From an uncultured Arthrobacter sp. (GTDB lineage Bacteria; Actinomycetota; Actinomycetes; Actinomycetales; Micrococcaceae), in contig NZ_CANLSZ010000002.1 in NCBI RefSeq assembly GCF_947493765.1, forward strand, positions 124,001-188,000: a stretch of 64,000 bases of DNA, written 5' to 3'. The notes beneath the pieces were generated by a model, which was given only the letters and a program-made list of their open reading frames with translations, had not been told where the DNA came from and ran no database searches. The position numbers were made by a program, and so were the translations under genes. This document shows, one piece after another, positions 1-7,934 of this stretch; position 1 is the first letter of the stretch, and each line of letters begins with the position of its first letter.

Positions 1-80
1 ATGGTCCAGCTCTCATCCGTGACGAGATAGCTGCACGGCGCCCGGTGGAACAGCTGTTCGTAGTCGGCGGTCGGCGTCAT
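1..80 (-). CDS. PAS-domain protein, N-terminal fragment (runs off the left edge)
   Basis: Reading leftward from an ATG at 80-78 gives 26 codons before the window ends. The peptide contains DYEQLFHRAPCSYLVTDES, which resembles the opening of a PAS sensor domain (an F-x(3)-P-x-x-Y-L-V-x-D pattern). An in-frame stop lies only about 14 codons upstream and no other usual start codon is available, so this ATG is the natural start. No strong ribosome binding site (RBS) is visible. In actinobacteria such N-termini often belong to PAS sensors coupled to phosphatase, kinase or GAF domains, but the output domain lies outside the window. The 276 bases between this start and the next gene hold nothing else I can support. 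Confidence 0.45.
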   Translation of the reverse strand, partial: MTPTADYEQLFHRAPCSYLVTDESWT

Positions 81-356
81 GACGATCCCGACGGGGTCGA
101 TACGGAGGGACGCGGCGCGGCTTCATCGGCAGGACGGCGGGCTCCGACGTCGTGCCTTCCGGGGGCTCGCGCACTGTCCACTGGTACATCCGTTTCCTGC
201 CGAAGGGAACGGGCCCGTGCGATCCGCGGCCCCACCGTATGCTGTCGGTCGAGAACGGCAGATCGTAAGGGAACGGCGGTGGCGCCTCGGACGGGCTGGG
301 CGCTGCCGACACACCTGGCCGGCAGCGCTCAACCCGTCCTGCACCTCGGTGTCGGG

Positions 357-1262
357 CTACTTGACCTTGCCGTTGGGCGTCTTGGTGATGGACAGCTCGG
401 CGATGATGGGAAGGTGGTCGGATGCCGTCGTCTGCACGACCTTGGCCGACGTCGCCCGTGCTCCCCGCGCGGTCAGGATGTAATCGATGCGGAGATTGGG
501 GTTCTCCACCGATCCGCTTCCGGGCAGTCCTTCGAGATCGGCCCCGAAGGTGTAGTCCTCGTTCTGGCCCAGAGCCGCGAAGGTGTCGGTGAACACCGAG
601 AAGAGGGGCTGCAACTCCGGAGCGTCAGGCGCAGCGTTGAGGTCTCCGACGATCACTGCGGGCCGCTTGCTGGTCCCGGTGATCTCGAGGATCTCCTGGA
701 CCTGCGAGGCGCGCTGCTCCTCCCGCTGGAAGTCGAGGTGTGTGCTGTAGAACGCAATGTGATTGCCGCGTACATTCACCACCGCCTCGAGCAGGCCGCG
801 CTGCTCGGTAGGTCGTTCGGCGTACTCGATGTTCTCCAGGAGGTGGTTCTCCGAGGAGAGGATCGGGTACTCGCTGAGGATCGCTGTGCCGTACTGGCGA
901 TTGTCCGTGTCACCGGGCAGGGGCGGCTCGTCCAGATTGGCGCCGTACACCACATGCATGTCCAGCCGGTCCGCGAGCACTGCCGCCTCGTCGAGGAAGT
1001 CGCTACGGGCACCCCAGTGGTTGTCCACCTCCTGCAGCCCGATGATCTCGGCTCCCGAGTCCTCGATGACCGATGCGGTGCGCTCGAGATCGAAGACATT
1101 GTCGTCGTCGGCTCCGTAATGGATGTTGAAGGACATCACGGTCACCTCTGTGGTCTTGTCCTTGCCCTTGTCATTACCTGCGAGTGCGGGTCCTGCTCCG
1201 ACGACGGCGCTCGCGGCGATGAGTGCGGCTACGGATCCTGAGGCGATGAATCTTCTGAACAT
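357..1262 (-). CDS. Secreted endonuclease/exonuclease/phosphatase-family protein
   Basis: 301 aa. An N-terminal signal peptide (basic MFRR, then an Ala-rich hydrophobic stretch ending GPALAG near residue 29) indicates export. The mature part has the EEP (DNase I-like) fold motifs in order: SFNIHYG (Asn46), LQEVD (Glu78), THLD (His175), GDLNA (Asp207, Asn209) and SDHLP (Asp282-His283). These are the metal-binding and catalytic positions of the family, so it is probably an active phosphoesterase. The substrate (nucleic acid, phospholipid or sugar phosphate) cannot be told. An AAGGAG RBS precedes the ATG. It starts 34 nt after the glycosidase gene on the same strand and may be the last gene of the amino-sugar operon. 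Confidence 0.85.
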   Translation of the reverse strand: MFRRFIASGSVAALIAASAVVGAGPALAGNDKGKDKTTEVTVMSFNIHYGADDDNVFDLERTASVIEDSGAEIIGLQEVDNHWGARSDFLDEAAVLADRLDMHVVYGANLDEPPLPGDTDNRQYGTAILSEYPILSSENHLLENIEYAERPTEQRGLLEAVVNVRGNHIAFYSTHLDFQREEQRASQVQEILEITGTSKRPAVIVGDLNAAPDAPELQPLFSVFTDTFAALGQNEDYTFGADLEGLPGSGSVENPNLRIDYILTARGARATSAKVVQTTASDHLPIIAELSITKTPNGKVK

Positions 1263-1296
1263 TGCTGTTTCTCCTTCGTCGGGGTGATACCTGCGG

Positions 1297-2253
1297 TCAG
1301 TGGCTGGAGGTGATGGCGGGGAGGAGCGTCCGGCCGGCGAGCAGCTCCGTGAGCGGGACCGGGCTCGCGATCTCGCCCACGAATCTGCCGTCCACGCTGT
1401 TCTGGAAGCCGAAGACCACCCATTCGCCGTCGCGCTTGCGGAACAGCTGTGCGGAGTAGATACCTGGGACGAAGAAGCTGGTGCTGCCGGTCAGGTCCCA
1501 GGGCCCCAACAGGCTCCGGCCGCTGGCTATCCAGGTGCCGGTGCTCGAGGTGTGGAAGTCGATACCCGGCGCTCGGTCGGGAAGGCAGGAGAACAGGAGC
1601 ACCGCCTCGTCGTCCACCTCGCGCGACTGGATCACTTCCATCTCGCCGAAGCCGGCCGGCTCGGACAACGGTGGTCGGACGGACCAGTGCGTGAGGTCTG
1701 CGCTGACGGCGTGTCCGACGACGGCGCGCTGATCGGGATCGCCCTCGCGACCCCGTGCGGAGATCACCATCTGCCAGAGTCGCGAGTCCTCGTCGAAGAA
1801 CACGAAGGGGTCCCGCCATGCCTCGTCCGCCCAGGTACCCTCGCCCAGCTTCTCGTACCAGCGAGGGTCGGCCTCGAGGACGGGCATCTCGGACCGTGTC
1901 CAGGTGATGAGGTCCTTCGAGACGGCGGAGCCGATGCGCTGCTGCAATCCGTTCTCGGCACGGCTGACGCCCGTGTAGAACAGGTGCCAGGTGCCGTCGG
2001 GGCCACGGACGGTGCATCCGGTCCAGGTGGCAAGATCGTCCCACGCCGGTTCAGCGGCGGCGACGAGTGCATCCGGGAGGAGGGTCCACTCCTCCAGGTC
2101 CCCGGACACCGCGTGGCCGATCGACGCGCGGAAGTGACGTCGGTCCGGATCGATCAGCGCCCTGCTCGCGCGCAGGAAGAACAGGTGGTACTGCTCGTCG
2201 TCGTCGACCAGCCAGCTGTCCCATACCCAGTGGTCGGGGAGGCGGAGGGTCAT
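1297..2253 (-). CDS. GH32/GH68-like beta-propeller glycosidase
   Basis: 318 aa from an ATG whose ATGA overlaps the nagB stop codon, so the two genes are translationally coupled. The protein looks like a five-bladed beta-propeller glycosidase of clan GH-J type. It has an early WVWDSWLVDD motif with an Asp suited to be the nucleophile, a WRDPFVF motif matching the RDP transition-state stabiliser, and a later MEVIQS segment that could carry the acid/base Glu. It lacks the C-terminal beta-sandwich of classical GH32 enzymes and has no signal peptide, so it should act inside the cell. Its place with NagB and a sugar importer suggests it cleaves an imported oligosaccharide. The actual substrate is unknown; a GH43-like role is also possible. 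Confidence 0.75.
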   Translation of the reverse strand: MTLRLPDHWVWDSWLVDDDEQYHLFFLRASRALIDPDRRHFRASIGHAVSGDLEEWTLLPDALVAAAEPAWDDLATWTGCTVRGPDGTWHLFYTGVSRAENGLQQRIGSAVSKDLITWTRSEMPVLEADPRWYEKLGEGTWADEAWRDPFVFFDEDSRLWQMVISARGREGDPDQRAVVGHAVSADLTHWSVRPPLSEPAGFGEMEVIQSREVDDEAVLLFSCLPDRAPGIDFHTSSTGTWIASGRSLLGPWDLTGSTSFFVPGIYSAQLFRKRDGEWVVFGFQNSVDGRFVGEIASPVPLTELLAGRTLLPAITSSH

Positions 2254-3038
2254 GACCCGTCCAGGCCGAGCAGGGGGATCGCGGCGGCGACGGACCGGTA
2301 GTAGTCGGTCAGGGTCAGCCGCGAGGCAGCGGCTTCGTCCAGCACGAAGGTGGCGCGCTGGTGGAACTGCAGTATCGAGGCCGGGCACATGCTCGCGACG
2401 GGACCCTCGATCGCCGCCGCGACGGCCTCGGCCTTCGCCTCGCCCTGGGCCACGAGGACGATCTCGCGCGCCTCCATGATGGTGCCGAGCCCCTGCGTGA
2501 TGCAGTGCGTGGGCACACCGACGCCGTCGTCGAAGAATCTGGCGTTGTCCTGTCGGGTCCGCTCCGACAGGGCCTTGATGCGGGTGCGGGAGGCGAGGGA
2601 CGACGTCGGCTCGTTGAAGCCGATGTGCCCGTTCGAGCCGATGCCGAGGAGCTGGAGATCCACCCCGCCCGCGCGGGCCAGCGCCTCCTCGTAGGCCGGG
2701 CCGGCCTCGCGGATGTGCGCGGCGTCCCCGTCCGGGGTGTGCACGCGGGCGGGATCGAGACCCAGGGGTCCGGTCACCTCCTCGGCGACGACGACGGCGT
2801 AGCTCGCCGGGTGTCCCGGTGGCAGGCCGACGTACTCGTCGAGCGCGAAGCAACGTACGTGGTCGAATCTGGTCGGCGACTCCCCGCGCAGCCTGGCGAG
2901 CTCACGGTAGGTCTCCCGCGGTGAGGAACCGGTGGCGACTCCGAGGACCAGATCAGGGATCAGCTCGGCGCGCGCGGCGATGAGTGCCGCGGCGTGGGCG
3001 CCGACGGTGGCGGGGTCGGGCAGGATGACGACCTCCAC
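2250..3038 (-). CDS. nagB: Glucosamine-6-phosphate deaminase
   Basis: 262 aa, normal length. NagB converts glucosamine-6-phosphate to fructose-6-phosphate and ammonia, the step that sends amino sugars into glycolysis. Visible signatures are LGVATGSSP (phosphate binding), FALDEYVGL (catalytic Asp) and LLGIGSNGHIGFNEP with its His-Asn-Glu set. A GTG start is preceded by AAAGGA at good spacing. It lies 42 nt downstream of the second permease and overlaps the glycosidase start by four bases, which fixes it in the amino-sugar operon. No nagA or nagK gene is seen in the window, so deacetylation and phosphorylation must be encoded elsewhere. Confidence 0.95.
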   Translation of the reverse strand: MEVVILPDPATVGAHAAALIAARAELIPDLVLGVATGSSPRETYRELARLRGESPTRFDHVRCFALDEYVGLPPGHPASYAVVVAEEVTGPLGLDPARVHTPDGDAAHIREAGPAYEEALARAGGVDLQLLGIGSNGHIGFNEPTSSLASRTRIKALSERTRQDNARFFDDGVGVPTHCITQGLGTIMEAREIVLVAQGEAKAEAVAAAIEGPVASMCPASILQFHQRATFVLDEAAASRLTLTDYYRSVAAAIPLLGLDGS

Positions 3039-3080
3039 GATCTGTCCTTTCTCATGAGGGGCGGGCAGGACATGACGATG

Positions 3081-3950
3081 TCAGCCCTTGACGGCAGAAC
3101 TCGCCACGCCTTCGATGAACCAGCGCTGGAAGATCAGGAAGACGATGATCACCGGCAGGACGAGTAGAACGCCGAAGGCCATGACCTGGCCCCAGGCCGG
3201 CGGCAGCTGCCCGGCGAAGACGCTGATCTGCAGAGGCAGCGGCCTGAGGTTGGGATCGGAGATCATCAGCACGGGCCACAGGAAGGAACCCCACTGAGTG
3301 AGGAAGGTGAGGATGGCCACCGAGGCGTAAGCCGGCTTGCTCATGGGAGCGATGATTCGCCAGAAGATGCGCCACGGGCCCGCACCGTCCATTCGGGCCG
3401 CTTCGTCGATGCTGTGCGGGATACCGGAGAAGAAGGAGTAGAAGAGGAAAATGGACAGCGCGTTGCCGATGAAGGGCACGATCTGGATCCAGAGGGTGTT
3501 CCGCGCGTCGTTGTAGAGGTAGAACATGGGGACGGCGACGGCCTCGAAGGGCACGATCAGGAGCAGCAGGATGGCGAAGAGCGCCAGCCCACGCCCGCGC
3601 CACGCCAGCCGGGAGAGAGCGTAGGCGGCCATGGAGTTCACCACCAGCCCCAGCCCGACGACGGCGATCGTCACCGTGAAGGAAACCGCGAAGAAGCGCC
3701 ACAGGTGACCGGTGCTGTCCGAGGAGAGACTGGCCGCCACGCCCGAGTAGTTGTGCAGGCCCCACTGCGTCACATCGAACACGGCGAATCCGGCAAGGGT
3801 GTCGCTGGCCGGGGCGAGGGACGCCGCGACCATGTAGGCCACCGGCGCGAGGAACAGCAGTCCGGTGATCAGGAGCGTCGCGTAGTGCGGCACCCGCGAG
3901 GCCATCTCCCGCCGGCTGATCCTCTGCGACGGTGCGCTGGTCTGAGCCAT
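3081..3950 (-). CDS. Carbohydrate ABC transporter permease, MalG type
   Basis: 289 aa. The start chosen is the ATG at 3950, just after the stop of the upstream permease (3952-3954); an AAGGAGG within that gene's tail sits at the right distance. Six membrane segments can be drawn. The cytoplasmic EAA loop reads EAARMDGAGPWRIFWRIIAP, the contact site for the ATPase subunit. This is the second of the two permeases of a CUT1-type importer. No ATPase gene is present, which is usual for actinobacterial CUT1 systems that share one MsiK/MsmK-type ATPase. Context with nagB and a DasR-like regulator points to amino sugars or chito-oligosaccharides (inference). Confidence 0.92.
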   Translation of the reverse strand: MAQTSAPSQRISRREMASRVPHYATLLITGLLFLAPVAYMVAASLAPASDTLAGFAVFDVTQWGLHNYSGVAASLSSDSTGHLWRFFAVSFTVTIAVVGLGLVVNSMAAYALSRLAWRGRGLALFAILLLLIVPFEAVAVPMFYLYNDARNTLWIQIVPFIGNALSIFLFYSFFSGIPHSIDEAARMDGAGPWRIFWRIIAPMSKPAYASVAILTFLTQWGSFLWPVLMISDPNLRPLPLQISVFAGQLPPAWGQVMAFGVLLVLPVIIVFLIFQRWFIEGVASSAVKG

Positions 3951-3951
3951 C

Positions 3952-4923
3952 TCAGCCCTCCTTCTCTCGGGTGGCACGGCGCTGGATGACGGACAGGATG
4001 ACGACGATGACGAAGAAGACCACGGAGATGGCACTGGCCCGTCCGATGTTGTTCTCGTCGAAGGCCGCGGTCACCGCCTCGTACATGACGGTGCGCGTGG
4101 CCCCCTCGTTCAGGCCACCGCCCGATTTGGCGAGCACGTAGATCTGGTCGAAGACCCGCAGGGAGAGAATCATCGTGTACAGCGCCACGAAGACCAGGGT
4201 GGTCTTGATGCCCGGGACGGTCACGTGGATGAAGCGCTGCCAGGCACTGGCGCGGTCGAGCTCCGCCGCCTCGTAGAGTTCCGCCGGCACCTGCTGCAGT
4301 GCCGCGAGCAGGATCACCATCTGGAAGCCGCAACCCTGCCAGATGGACAGGACGATCACGGAGGCCAGGGCGGTGAGGCCGGATCCCAGCCAGTCCTGCG
4401 AGCCGAAGGCCCCGCCCGAGAAGAACCCGAGCGCGGAGTTGAGCAGGCCGTCGTCGCCCCGGGCCAGGATCAGGCGCCAGATGATCGCCACCAGCGCGAT
4501 CGGGAAGACGACGGGGAGGAAGAACAGGGACCGGAAGATCCCCACCCCGGGGATGGTCTTCTTGACCAGGAGTGCCAGGGAGAGCGCGAGAGCCGTCTGC
4601 ACCGGCACCACGACCGCCGCGAAGATCAGGTTGTGCAGCAGCGCCTGGAGGAACTGACGGGAGATGTCGGGATCCGTGAGGATCCGCGCGTACTGCGTGA
4701 ACCCCATGAAGGTCGGGGCCCGCGGATCTCCCAGCCGGACGTTGTAGAGCGAGAACCCGATCGCGGCGAGGAAGGGTACGGCAACGAAGAGCAGCAGGAG
4801 CAGCAGCGCCGGTGAGGCCATGAGCGGACCCGCCAGTCCCCCGGTCCTGGACCGCCTGGTCCTGCTGGACCGGGGAACCGCGGCGGGGGCCCGGGCGGGC
4901 GTGAGGCCTGTGGTGGTAGCGAT
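3952..4923 (-). CDS. Carbohydrate ABC transporter permease, MalF type; possible AUC start
   Basis: CUT1 permease with an EAA loop of the form EAAELDRASAWQRF, partner of the MalG-type gene downstream. The first ATG in frame (4821) gives a 289-aa protein that begins directly at membrane segment 1 (MASPALLLLLLFVAVPF), and no good RBS precedes it. The frame stays open back to the stop codon of the binding-protein gene. There a GGAGGAG (4936-4930) sits six bases before an ATC codon at 4923-4921. The stretch between encodes a basic leader ending in RTGGLAGPL, a usual permease N-terminus. There is no ATG, GTG or TTG between that point and 4821, so I give the longer 323-aa form. The alternative is a start at 4821, or a base error at codon 1. 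Confidence 0.75.
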   Translation of the reverse strand: MATTTGLTPARAPAAVPRSSRTRRSRTGGLAGPLMASPALLLLLLFVAVPFLAAIGFSLYNVRLGDPRAPTFMGFTQYARILTDPDISRQFLQALLHNLIFAAVVVPVQTALALSLALLVKKTIPGVGIFRSLFFLPVVFPIALVAIIWRLILARGDDGLLNSALGFFSGGAFGSQDWLGSGLTALASVIVLSIWQGCGFQMVILLAALQQVPAELYEAAELDRASAWQRFIHVTVPGIKTTLVFVALYTMILSLRVFDQIYVLAKSGGGLNEGATRTVMYEAVTAAFDENNIGRASAISVVFFVIVVILSVIQRRATREKEG

Positions 4924-4977
4924 GGCGAACTCCTCCGACCGGGCGGCGGAGGCCCGTGGGCCCCGCCTTCCGAGCTT

Positions 4978-6309
4978 CTAATCGTCCTGGTAGCCGTTGT
5001 TGTCCGAGAAGTCGGAGTCGATCGCGCGCGCCGCGGAGTCCAGTTCGTCCTTCACCTCGGCACCTCCCCAGATTGCCAGCAGGGCGCTGCCGAACGAGCT
5101 CGTCACCGTCGGGTAGCCGGGTGTCACGGGGCGTGCGACGGCGATGCACTCCTCGGTGACGCTGTCGGAGCCGCACGCGGACTCGAGATTCGTGGCGAAG
5201 AGTTCCAGCGGCTTGTCCGCTCCGTACAGCTCGCTCTGTTCGAGTGCCGAGGTGCTCCCCGGCACGGCCGCGTTGGCCTCCACCATCGCGCTGATGCTCT
5301 CATCCGTGAGGAGGAAGTCCAGGAAAGCTCCCGCGGCCTCGGGGTCGTCCTCCGCAACGGGCGTGACGCCCCACTGCCAGGACCCGTGACCGGCCTTGGT
5401 GCCGTTGCCGAAGTCGGGCAGTGGCATGAGTGCGAGATCCTCACCCAGCGCCTCGCTGAAGGTGGGGTACATCCAGTTGCCGGTCCAGGTCAGCGCGGTC
5501 TGCCCGTCCTGGAAGGCACTGCCACTGGTATTGGGATCGGCGAACTCGCGCCAGGACGCCCACTCCTCGAGTGCTTCCACGTTGTCGTCGCTGTTGAGGA
5601 CGCCGTCGGCCTTGCCGTCCTTCATGAGCGTGCCGCCGGCCGACCAGAGATCGGGCGTGGTGGTGAACGTTCCCCACTCGCCCGCGAAACCGTTGGCTTC
5701 TCCGAGGTCGATCGCCTTGCCGGAGGGTGAGACCTCGGCAAGCTTCTCGAGGTTGGCCGTGAACTCCTCGGTGGTCCAGGCTTCCTCGGCGGTGGCGGGG
5801 GCCTCGATCCCGGCTTCGGCGAGCAGCGCCCTGTTGCCCCACAGGCCCAGGCCGACGTCGAACATGCCCACTGCATAGGTGGCGTCGTTGTACGTGCCGC
5901 TCTCCGTGACGCCGCTGATCCGGTTGTCGAGCGTCTCGGAGGAGACGACGTCGTCGAGCGGGATGAGCTTGCGGTCGTAGGCGAACGCCGCCATGGTGGG
6001 GGCGTCCATCTCCATGACGTCGGGCAGCTCCTCGGCCGACGTCGCCTGGATGGTGCTGGTGTAGTCGGCTTCCGGAATGAGCGTGAGGTTCGCGGTGACG
6101 TCCTCCTGGGAGGAGTTGAACTTCTCCACGAGCATCTGGAGCGCTTCGGTCTCCGCCGCCTGACCGGTGTGGGCCCAGACGTCGATCGTGCCGTCGGAGG
6201 ATCCATCCCCAGAATCTCCCGAGCAGGCGGACAGCATCAGGGCGACCGAGAGAGCGGCGCCGACGGTAGCTGCAGTGCGCCGGGACCTCCTGGGTGAGAG
6301 CATCGCCAT
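4978..6309 (-). CDS. Sugar-binding lipoprotein of ABC transporter
   Basis: 443 aa. It begins with a lipoprotein signal peptide whose lipobox LSAC places the lipidated Cys at residue 29, followed by a Ser/Gly/Asp-rich linker. The body matches family 1 extracellular solute-binding proteins (DVWAHTGQAAETEALQMLVEKFN near the start, a typical opening for this family). It captures the sugar outside the membrane for the two permeases downstream. AAAGGA lies five bases before the first ATG; a second ATG two codons on is an alternative. The gene leads the leftward operon and is controlled from the intergenic region carrying two dre-like operators. Context suggests an N-acetylglucosamine or chitobiose ligand, as for DasA/NgcE proteins, but the ligand cannot be read from the sequence. 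Confidence 0.9.
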   Translation of the reverse strand: MAMLSPRRSRRTAATVGAALSVALMLSACSGDSGDGSSDGTIDVWAHTGQAAETEALQMLVEKFNSSQEDVTANLTLIPEADYTSTIQATSAEELPDVMEMDAPTMAAFAYDRKLIPLDDVVSSETLDNRISGVTESGTYNDATYAVGMFDVGLGLWGNRALLAEAGIEAPATAEEAWTTEEFTANLEKLAEVSPSGKAIDLGEANGFAGEWGTFTTTPDLWSAGGTLMKDGKADGVLNSDDNVEALEEWASWREFADPNTSGSAFQDGQTALTWTGNWMYPTFSEALGEDLALMPLPDFGNGTKAGHGSWQWGVTPVAEDDPEAAGAFLDFLLTDESISAMVEANAAVPGSTSALEQSELYGADKPLELFATNLESACGSDSVTEECIAVARPVTPGYPTVTSSFGSALLAIWGGAEVKDELDSAARAIDSDFSDNNGYQDD

Positions 6310-6353
6310 CGTTCCTTTCGTCGTGAATACCGCGGGCCGGTCAGTTCGATCAG

Positions 6354-6369
6354 CTTGGCCTAGACCAAT
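6354..6369. promoter_or_regulatory. dre-like GntR operator 1
   Basis: CTTGGCCTAGACCAAT, a near-palindrome close to the DasR responsive element (TGGTCTAGACCA core). It lies between the binding-protein gene and the divergent gntR. Its centre is 30 bp, about three helical turns, from operator 2. Confidence 0.7.
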
Positions 6370-6383
6370 TCTGAAGTCAATAG

Positions 6384-6399
6384 ATTGGCTTAGACCAAT
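6384..6399. promoter_or_regulatory. dre-like GntR operator 2
   Basis: ATTGGCTTAGACCAAT, a second copy of the dre-like palindrome, ending about 17 bases before the -10 hexamer of gntR. It is therefore placed to repress gntR as well as the divergent transporter operon. Confidence 0.7.
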
Positions 6400-6415
6400 C
6401 TGGGGAAGACGGCGG

Positions 6416-6421
6416 TACTAT
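6416..6421 (+). promoter_or_regulatory. -10 element of gntR (leaderless)
   Basis: TACTAT six bases before the ATG at 6428, with no RBS. This spacing implies a transcript starting at or next to the start codon. Confidence 0.5.
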
Positions 6422-6427
6422 CGACGG

Positions 6428-7141
6428 ATGACCGACCGGGGGTTCGCGGCACCGAAGTACTACGGGGTGAAGGAGGATCTCCGCCGCCTGGCCCTCGAGG
6501 CCGGCCCGGAGGCGTCCCTCCCCACGGAGCGAGCGTTGGCGGTGCGCTACGGGACCTCGCGGACCACGATCCGGCAGGCCATCGCCGAACTCGTGGCCGA
6601 GGGCGTCCTGCACCGGACCCAGGGCAAGGGGACCTTCGTGGCCCGGGAGCACCGGGCCTACGTCCGCCAGCGGACGTCCTTCACCGACGACGCGAGGGCA
6701 CAGGGCCTCGGCATCTCGTCGATCATCCTCGGGATCGACCATCCGGAGGCCGACGAGCATCTCGCCGGGCAGCTGCGCGTGGTCCCCGGCACCGGCCTGA
6801 CCCGCGTGGAACGGGTGCGCCTGATCGACGAGGAGCCGCTGGCCCACGAGGTGGCGCACCTCCCGGGGACGCTGACGGATCTGGGCCGGATCCTGGAGCA
6901 GGACGGCTCGCTCTACGCTGCGCTCGCCTCCCACTACGGCAGGCGGGTCGCCGAGGTCGAGGACACCGTGGAGACGGCCATCGCGGGTCCTGCCGATGCT
7001 GGGCTCCTCGCGATCGAGACCGGCTCTCCCCTGCTCCTCATCCACCGGCTCGGGCTCGACGAATCGGGCTCCCCGGTCGAGTGGACGCGATCGGTGTTCC
7101 GCGGTGACCGCTTCCGGTTCTTCGCCCGCACCTATCGCTGA
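6428..7141 (+). CDS. GntR-family (HutC/DasR subfamily) transcriptional regulator
   Basis: 237 aa. An N-terminal winged helix-turn-helix is followed by a UTRA ligand domain. The HTH part contains LPTERALAVRYGTSRTTIR and ends GVLHRTQGKGTFVA, a hallmark of this subfamily. The UTRA part ends SPVEWTRSVFRGDRFRF. The gene is divergent from the amino-sugar operon and two dre-like palindromes lie between them, so it very likely represses that operon and itself. DasR/NagR proteins respond to glucosamine-6-phosphate or GlcNAc-6-phosphate; the same effector is a reasonable inference given nagB in the operon. The start is the ATG at 6428, since upstream in-frame sequence lacks family residues and contains the operators. 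Confidence 0.9.
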   Translation: MTDRGFAAPKYYGVKEDLRRLALEAGPEASLPTERALAVRYGTSRTTIRQAIAELVAEGVLHRTQGKGTFVAREHRAYVRQRTSFTDDARAQGLGISSIILGIDHPEADEHLAGQLRVVPGTGLTRVERVRLIDEEPLAHEVAHLPGTLTDLGRILEQDGSLYAALASHYGRRVAEVEDTVETAIAGPADAGLLAIETGSPLLLIHRLGLDESGSPVEWTRSVFRGDRFRFFARTYR

Positions 7142-7153
7142 CCACCCCCGGAG

Positions 7154-7729
7154 TCAGGTCAGCGCCATGTCCGGCTCCAGCGCCACCCGCAGCTTCTTCA
7201 GTCCGTCCCGGATGCGGGTCTTCGCGGTCGGCACGGGTACGCCGAGCCGCTCGGCCACCTCGGCGTAGGTCAGGTGCGAGAAGTAGGCCAGGGAGATCGC
7301 CTCGCGCTGCACCAGCGACAGGGCGGCCAGACTGGCATGCACGCGCTCGGCCTCGTCCCGTCCGGTGACCTGCTCCGCCACCTCGTCGAAACCCGTGGAC
7401 CAGTGCCGCCTCCCCCACGCCTCGTCACGCCCGGCACGGGCGACTTCCGAGCGGAGGCGATCGACGGCTCGCCGGTGGGTGAGCGTCATGATCCAGGAGA
7501 TCGGGTGCCCCAGCCCGGGCTTGTAGCGGTCGCCCTGCTCCCAGAGGAGGAGGAAGACCTCCTGTGTCACCTCGGCGCTGACCTCCGGATCACCGAGGAT
7601 CCTCCGGGCCAGGCCGAACACGCGCCGCGAGCACGCCGAGTAGAGGGCCCGGAACGCCTGGGCATCCTTCAGGCCCGTCGCCACGAGGAGTGCCGTGAGA
7701 TCCGGAGGTGCGGAGGATTCGTCGTTCAT
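7154..7729 (-). CDS. ECF RNA polymerase sigma factor, SigK-like
   Basis: 191 aa from the ATG at 7729. Region 2 shows AFRALYSACSRRVFGLARR then EVTQEVFLLLWEQGDRY, and region 2.4 carries WIMTLTHRRAVDRLRSE. Region 4 shows LVQREAISLAYFSHLTYAEV and the HTH ERLGVPVPTAKTRIRDGL. This is the SigK/SigL pattern of actinobacterial ECF factors, which normally pair with an RskA-type anti-sigma protein. No anti-sigma gene follows here, which is odd, and control must come from elsewhere. The frame is open further upstream but that part lacks family residues. No clear RBS precedes the ATG, so the start is uncertain. Confidence 0.88.
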   Translation of the reverse strand: MNDESSAPPDLTALLVATGLKDAQAFRALYSACSRRVFGLARRILGDPEVSAEVTQEVFLLLWEQGDRYKPGLGHPISWIMTLTHRRAVDRLRSEVARAGRDEAWGRRHWSTGFDEVAEQVTGRDEAERVHASLAALSLVQREAISLAYFSHLTYAEVAERLGVPVPTAKTRIRDGLKKLRVALEPDMALT

Positions 7730-7934
7730 GGGGGCGGGAATCGAGCGTGCGACGTCGTCGAGGACGTGCACAGGCGTGGAGGAGGTGATGGCGGGACTTC
7801 CTGGCTGAGACCGGAACGGGGCGATGCCCTTTGCCTGAATGTAACGCCCCGCGCACCCGGGGTCGACCACGAGCTGCCATCGTGACCGAATTGCATTCCA
7901 ATCTTTCGTCTTCACGGCTCCCGTCCCCGGCAGA

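Noticed and set aside
13-312. A 99-codon minus-strand reading frame at the left edge
   Set aside because: It has no family motif and overlaps in another frame the PAS-domain start, which shows recognisable residues.
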